From Sphingomonas sp. KR3-1 (GTDB lineage: Bacteria; Pseudomonadota; Alphaproteobacteria; Sphingomonadales; Sphingomonadaceae), in the NCBI RefSeq assembly GCF_040049295.1, contig NZ_JBDZDQ010000001.1, positions 1,116,001-1,180,000 on the forward strand: DNA of 64,000 nucleotides, written 5' to 3'. The notes below the pieces were generated by a model. The model worked only from the letters and a program-made list of their open reading frames with translations, was not told where the DNA came from and did not search any database. The translations under genes were made by a program, and so were the position numbers. Shown here piece by piece: positions 61,064 to 64,000 of this stretch (position 1 is the first letter of the stretch; each line of letters opens with the position of its first letter).

Positions 61064-61423
61064 ATGATGACGTTCGAGACCGACATGGATGCCGGGGTGA
61101 TCGAATTCACCGTCGACGGCGAAGTGTCGCGCGCCGAATATGATGCCGCCGCCGCGGAAATGGACGCGCTGATCGCGCGGCACGGCAAGCTCAATGCCGT
61201 GGCGGTCGTGCGCAATTTCGCTGGGATGGAGCTCGCCGCCTGGTGGAAGGACATCAGCTGGGGCGCGAGCCACATCACCAGGATCGGCCGCATCGCGCTG
61301 GTCACCGATATCGGCTGGATCCTCATGGCGGCGAAGACCACAAGCTGGATGATGCCCGGCGCGCAGAAGAGCTTCACGCCCGAGGAACTGGAACAGGCGC
61401 GGGCCTGGGCCCGCGGCGCCTGA
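61064..61423 (+). CDS. SpoIIAA-like/STAS-type protein
   Basis: The product is 119 residues from ATG 61064 behind ATCGGAGTGAAGCCC. It opens VIEFTVDGEVSRAEYDAAAA and continues LNAVAVVRNFAGMELAAWWK, then RIGRIALVTDIGWILMAAKT, the SpoIIAA-like (Crp/STAS) fold found in many proteobacteria. It lacks an obvious phosphorylatable serine. Function unknown; a lipid-binding or signalling role is proposed for the group. Confidence 0.82.
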   Translation: MMTFETDMDAGVIEFTVDGEVSRAEYDAAAAEMDALIARHGKLNAVAVVRNFAGMELAAWWKDISWGASHITRIGRIALVTDIGWILMAAKTTSWMMPGAQKSFTPEELEQARAWARGA

Positions 61424-61434
61424 TTGCTTTACCG

Positions 61435-61461
61435 TCCCTCCCGACTTCGCGGGGATGACGG
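61435..61461. repeat. R1 remnant
   Basis: CCCTCCCGACTTCGCGGGGATGACGG is a decayed half of the right arm of the R1 pair at 810 (CGCTTTCGCGGGGATGACG). It lies after the STAS-type gene and is too short to be functional on its own. Confidence 0.45.
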
Positions 61462-61513
61462 GCCAGAGGCCTCATCACGGCTTGGTAACGGGTAGCGCGC
61501 TAAGACCCTCGCC

Positions 61514-62695
61514 ATGTCGAAGCCGATGCTGCTCGAGGAATTCACGCGCCTGCCGCCGGCGCTCACCGTCGATTGCGTCGACGGGCTGGCGGGGGCGATC
61601 GACGCGGTGGCGGCGCACGCGGCGCCGTCGCACCGCTTCCTGCGCTATGGCTGGTTCGCCGCCGCGCTGCGCGCCTATGGCGGCCATGCCCGCACGATCA
61701 CGGTGGCGCGCGAGGGCGAGCCCGTCGCCGCGCTGCCGATCATCGCCTCGGGCCCGGCCTGGGCGAGGCTGGTCTCGGTGCCTGGCTGCTACTGGCCGTT
61801 CCGCAGCTTCCCCATCCGCGAGGATGCCGGCGTCGAGGCCGTCGAGGCGCTGCTGCCCCGGCTCGCCCGCGAGGCGCGCGCGCTGCGCGTCGGTCCGGTC
61901 TATGACGGCGATCCGGGGCTCGAGCTTCTCAAGGAAGCCGCCCGCGCCAAGGGCTGGGCAGTGCTCGACCGCTTCGTGGCGGACAGCTTCGCGCTCGATA
62001 TCGCCGCCGCCCGCAGCGAAGGCCCCTGGCCGCGCAACTCGACGCTCAAGAAGAATCGCTTCCACGAGAAGCATCTCGGCAGCCATGGCGAACTCGACTG
62101 GCGCTTCGTCCACGGCGCCGATTGGACCGACGCGGCGTTCGACGCGCTCGCGGGAATCGAAGAGAAAAGCTGGATTGCGGCCAGGACCGACGGCTCCGAC
62201 GCCAAGTTCACCGCGCGCGGCCATGGCGGCTTCTGGCGCGCGGCGGCCGAAGATCCGGTGATCGCCGGGATGATGTGGGCCGCGCTGCTCCGCATCGACG
62301 GCGCGCCCGCGGCCTTCTCGTTCGACCTGAACGCCGGCGCGCTCAAATACGCAGTCGCCAACAGCTACGATCCGCGCTTCGCCAAGCATTCGCCGGGCAA
62401 GCTGCTCTATTACCGCAACCTCGTCCGCGGACTTGAGGACGGCATCGCCAGCGTCGACTGGGGCGCCGGCGACAGCGGCTACAAGCAGGTGATCGGCGCT
62501 GCGAAGGGCCCGGCGATTCGCGACTGGCTGTTCATCCGGCCGGGAATCGACGCGCTGGCCGGCAAGCTGCTGCGCACGGCATGGAAGAGCAGCGGCCGCG
62601 CCGAGACGGGCTCAGCGGCAGCGGAAGCGCACCGCGTCGTCGATGCTCAGGGCAGTGACGGTGACGGCGAACAGCGTGAAGGCAGCGGCGACTAG
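61514..62695 (+). CDS. GNAT/CelD-BioF2-type acyltransferase-like protein
   Basis: The product is 393 residues. A tandem-GNAT core is suggested by SHRFLRYGWFAAALRAYGGH, then RTITVAREGEPVAALPIIAS, PWPRNSTLKKNRFHEKHLG and KYAVANSYDPRFAKHSPGKL. This is the CelD/BcsL pattern, a group linked to exopolysaccharide or cell-surface acylation. The last 30 residues (GSAAAEAHRVVDAQGSDGDG) are low complexity and lie antisense to the 31-residue gene, so they may not be under selection as protein. The substrate is unknown. Confidence 0.75.
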   Translation: MSKPMLLEEFTRLPPALTVDCVDGLAGAIDAVAAHAAPSHRFLRYGWFAAALRAYGGHARTITVAREGEPVAALPIIASGPAWARLVSVPGCYWPFRSFPIREDAGVEAVEALLPRLAREARALRVGPVYDGDPGLELLKEAARAKGWAVLDRFVADSFALDIAAARSEGPWPRNSTLKKNRFHEKHLGSHGELDWRFVHGADWTDAAFDALAGIEEKSWIAARTDGSDAKFTARGHGGFWRAAAEDPVIAGMMWAALLRIDGAPAAFSFDLNAGALKYAVANSYDPRFAKHSPGKLLYYRNLVRGLEDGIASVDWGAGDSGYKQVIGAAKGPAIRDWLFIRPGIDALAGKLLRTAWKSSGRAETGSAAAEAHRVVDAQGSDGDGEQREGSGD

Positions 62696-62707
62696 ATAGA
62701 GGAACAT
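62612..62707 (-). CDS. 31-residue single-helix membrane microprotein, likely FNR-controlled
   Basis: ATG 62707 has a strong ribosome-binding site (CGGAGGGTCCCG). The whole product is a membrane helix with a short basic tail: MFLYLVAAAFTLFAVTVTAL, then SIDDAVRFRCR. An FNR-like dyad lies upstream, centred at about 62771.5. If it acts at -41.5 the transcript would start near 62730, leaving a 23-nt leader that holds the ribosome-binding site. Tiny single-helix proteins often assist cytochrome oxidases (CydX, CcoS), but no such genes are adjacent. Coding is inferred. Confidence 0.55.
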   Translation of the reverse strand: MFLYLVAAAFTLFAVTVTALSIDDAVRFRCR

Positions 62708-62763
62708 CGGGACCCTCCGGGGTTGGAACCGAGCCTGCGCTGCGCCTCCGGACATTCCCATGC

Positions 62764-62779
62764 TTTGACGAACGTCAAA
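62764..62779. promoter_or_regulatory. FNR/CRP-type palindromic box
   Basis: TTTGAC-GAAC-GTCAAA is a perfect 16-bp dyad with the TTGA-N6-TCAA layout of FNR/FixK sites. Its edge is 18 bp before the FNR-like gene's start, and its centre is 64.5 bp from the microprotein start on the other strand. It could repress the regulator's own gene and activate the divergent one. Confidence 0.72.
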
Positions 62780-62797
62780 ACCGCGTAATAGGGGGGT

Positions 62798-63490
62798 ATG
62801 CTGGCTGCCCAGACCTGCTCCGACTGCGCCGTGCGCGACAGCGCGCTTTGCGCCAGCCTCAACGACAAGGAACTCGGCGCGCTCAACGCGCTCGGCCAGC
62901 ATCGCCACCTCCAGCGCGGCCAGGCGCTGATATGGGCGGGCGAGGAAAGCCTGGTGTGCGCCAACCTGATCTCCGGCGTGCTCAAGCTGAGCGCGACCAC
63001 GCCCGATGGCCGCGAGCAGGTCGTCGGCCTGCTCTACCCCGCCGATTTCGTCGGCCGCCCCTGGGCGGAGCTGGCCGACTTCACCGTGACCGCGCTGGGC
63101 GATGCCGAGCTCTGCGTCTTCCCGCGCCAGCCCTTCGAGCGCGTGCTCGAGGATCATGCGAAGATGGAGCGGCTGCTCCTCCAGCGCACGATGGCGGCGC
63201 TCGACGAGGCGCGCGCGCGGATGCTCACCCTCGCCCGGCTGTCGGCGCGCGAGAAGGTCGCCGGGCTGCTGCTCGACCTTGCCGACCGCGCCCAGGGCTG
63301 CCGCGCCACCGCACTCGGCCCGGTGACCTTCGACCTGCCGCTCACCCGCGGCGAGATGGCCGAAGTACTGGGACTGACGATCGAGACGGTCAGCCGCCAG
63401 CTCACCAAGCTCAAGACCGAGGGCGCGATCAACCTGATGGGCGCACGCGGGATCACGCTACGGGACCGCGCGAAGCTCGAGGCGGCGTAA
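62798..63490 (+). CDS. fnrL: FNR-type oxygen-responsive transcriptional regulator
   Basis: The product is 230 residues. The four iron-sulfur cysteines expected of FNR are present: C7, C10 and C18 in QTCSDCAVRDSALCASL, and C106 in DAELCVFPRQPF at the position of E. coli C122. A cyclic-nucleotide-like beta barrel and dimer helix (ERLLLQRTMAALDEARARML) follow, then a winged HTH with LTRGEMAEVLGLTIETVSRQ, whose E-x-x-SR residues read TTGA half sites. A dyad of that kind is directly upstream. The protein should switch on low oxygen. The fnrL symbol follows alphaproteobacterial practice. Confidence 0.9.
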   Translation: MLAAQTCSDCAVRDSALCASLNDKELGALNALGQHRHLQRGQALIWAGEESLVCANLISGVLKLSATTPDGREQVVGLLYPADFVGRPWAELADFTVTALGDAELCVFPRQPFERVLEDHAKMERLLLQRTMAALDEARARMLTLARLSAREKVAGLLLDLADRAQGCRATALGPVTFDLPLTRGEMAEVLGLTIETVSRQLTKLKTEGAINLMGARGITLRDRAKLEAA

Positions 63491-63503
63491 TTCTTCATTC
63501 CCC

Positions 63504-63522
63504 CCTCCCTGTGTCGGGGAGG
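63504..63522 (+). terminator. Short hairpin after the FNR-like gene
   Basis: CCTCCC pairs with GGGAGG around loop TGTGTCG (63504-63522), followed by AATTGTTC. It lies 14 bp after the stop. The arms resemble R2 sequence, and it may be a remnant used as a terminator. Confidence 0.35.
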
Positions 63523-63564
63523 AATTGTTCGGAACCCTTCCCGCCCCACCGCGTCCAACCGGAC

Positions 63565-64000
63565 GTGAAGATCGCCACCTACAACGTCAACGGCATCAAC
63601 GGCCGCCTGCCCGTCCTGCTGCGCTGGCTCGAAGCAGCGCGGCCCGATGCGGTGTGCCTGCAGGAGCTGAAGGCGCCGCAGGAGAAATTCCCCGAAGGCG
63701 CGATCCGCGACGCCGGCTATGGCGCGGTGTGGCATGGGCAGAAGAGCTGGAACGGCGTCGCGATCCTGGCGCGGGGCTGCGATCCGGTGGAGACGCATCG
63801 CGGGCTGCCCGGCGATCCCGAGGATGTGCAGAGCCGCTATATCGAGGCGGCGGTGAACGGCGTGCTGATCGGCGGGCTGTACCTGCCCAACGGCAATCCG
63901 AAGCCCGGGCCGAAGTTCGACTACAAGCTCAAATGGATGGCGCGGTTCGCGCTGCGCGCCGCCGCGCTGGTCGGGCTCGACGAGGCGGTGGTGCTGGCGG
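63565..64000 (+). CDS. xth: Exodeoxyribonuclease III, truncated by the window edge
   Basis: GTG 63565 opens KIATYNVNGINGRLPVLLRW, the standard start of ExoIII/AP endonucleases (catalytic Asn and, further on, the metal Glu in AVCLQELKAP). QKSWNGVAILARG and LYLPNGNPKPGPKFDYKLKW (with the conserved YxPNG-type motif) follow. The frame is still open at base 64000, with 145 codons seen of about 260. The enzyme cleaves abasic sites and removes 3' blocking groups in base-excision repair. Confidence 0.92.
   Translation, partial: MKIATYNVNGINGRLPVLLRWLEAARPDAVCLQELKAPQEKFPEGAIRDAGYGAVWHGQKSWNGVAILARGCDPVETHRGLPGDPEDVQSRYIEAAVNGVLIGGLYLPNGNPKPGPKFDYKLKWMARFALRAAALVGLDEAVVLA

Noticed and set aside
63515..63545. 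Sigma-EcfG stress promoter (GGAAC at 63525) before xth
   Set aside because: The -10 part reads GTCC rather than GTT at the expected distance; too weak to report.

Overview
The window is a GC-rich chromosomal segment (judged by eye, not computed) from an alphaproteobacterium, most likely a sphingomonad (Sphingomonas or a close relative). The C4-pathway hemA (5-aminolevulinate synthase), a MipZ division-site ATPase and glutathione-dependent formaldehyde oxidation point to Alphaproteobacteria. A PgmG-type phosphoglucomutase/phosphomannomutase and several intergenic palindrome families that I associate with sphingomonads narrow it further. No rRNA, CRISPR array, transposase, integrase or recognisable prophage is visible, and almost everything looks like core chromosome. 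The exception is a short, visibly AT-richer patch at about 47.57-48.85 kb.

Layout. 0-10.4 kb: a truncated membrane LytTR regulator, a secreted lipocalin-like protein, a betaine-lipid pair (btaA-btaB) with a membrane LuxR-type regulator behind it, hemA, murI, a transmembrane regulator fusing a LuxR-type HTH to periplasmic EF hands, plsY and dprA. 10.4-23.8 kb: a YghU-type GST, a DUF4403 protein, topA, panC, mipZ with an overlapping J-domain membrane protein, pgmG, an ExoX-like exonuclease, a TraB/GumN protein and an XRE regulator/membrane protein pair with two matching operators. 23.8-28.6 kb: a tightly packed minus-strand C1 operon in the order adhC, VOC, cupin, purU, fghA, FAD oxidoreductase. 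28.7-34.7 kb: bioF-bioD-bioA with 4-nt overlaps, tRNA-Thr(GGT), two microproteins and aminopeptidase P. 34.8-47.2 kb: a D-amino-acid lyase, a TonB-like protein, a LysR/MFS divergent pair, oligopeptidase B, a cytochrome c' and a class 3 lipase.

47.2-54.3 kb holds the AT-rich patch, with a 12-bp minisatellite and an orphan gene, then nrdB and nrdA separated by a block that contains four overlapping small membrane-protein genes and a DUF559 gene framed by repeats. 54.3-64 kb holds a DUF1835/DUF3658 protein, an EmrB/EmrA-like efflux operon, a secreted amidase, small membrane proteins, a GNAT-like protein, an FNR regulator with a palindromic FNR-like box shared with a divergent 31-residue membrane microprotein, and a truncated exodeoxyribonuclease III.

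Three dispersed repeat families recur between genes: R1, palindromes with a GAAA or TTTC loop; R2, arms rich in CCCTCTCCC; R3, arms of the type GCGGAGACGCGGAGGCGCG. In two places repeat DNA forms part of a reading frame: the start of the gene at 892 and both ends of the DUF559 gene at 51374-51850. Functions are inferred from protein motifs and remembered family patterns; no database search was possible.
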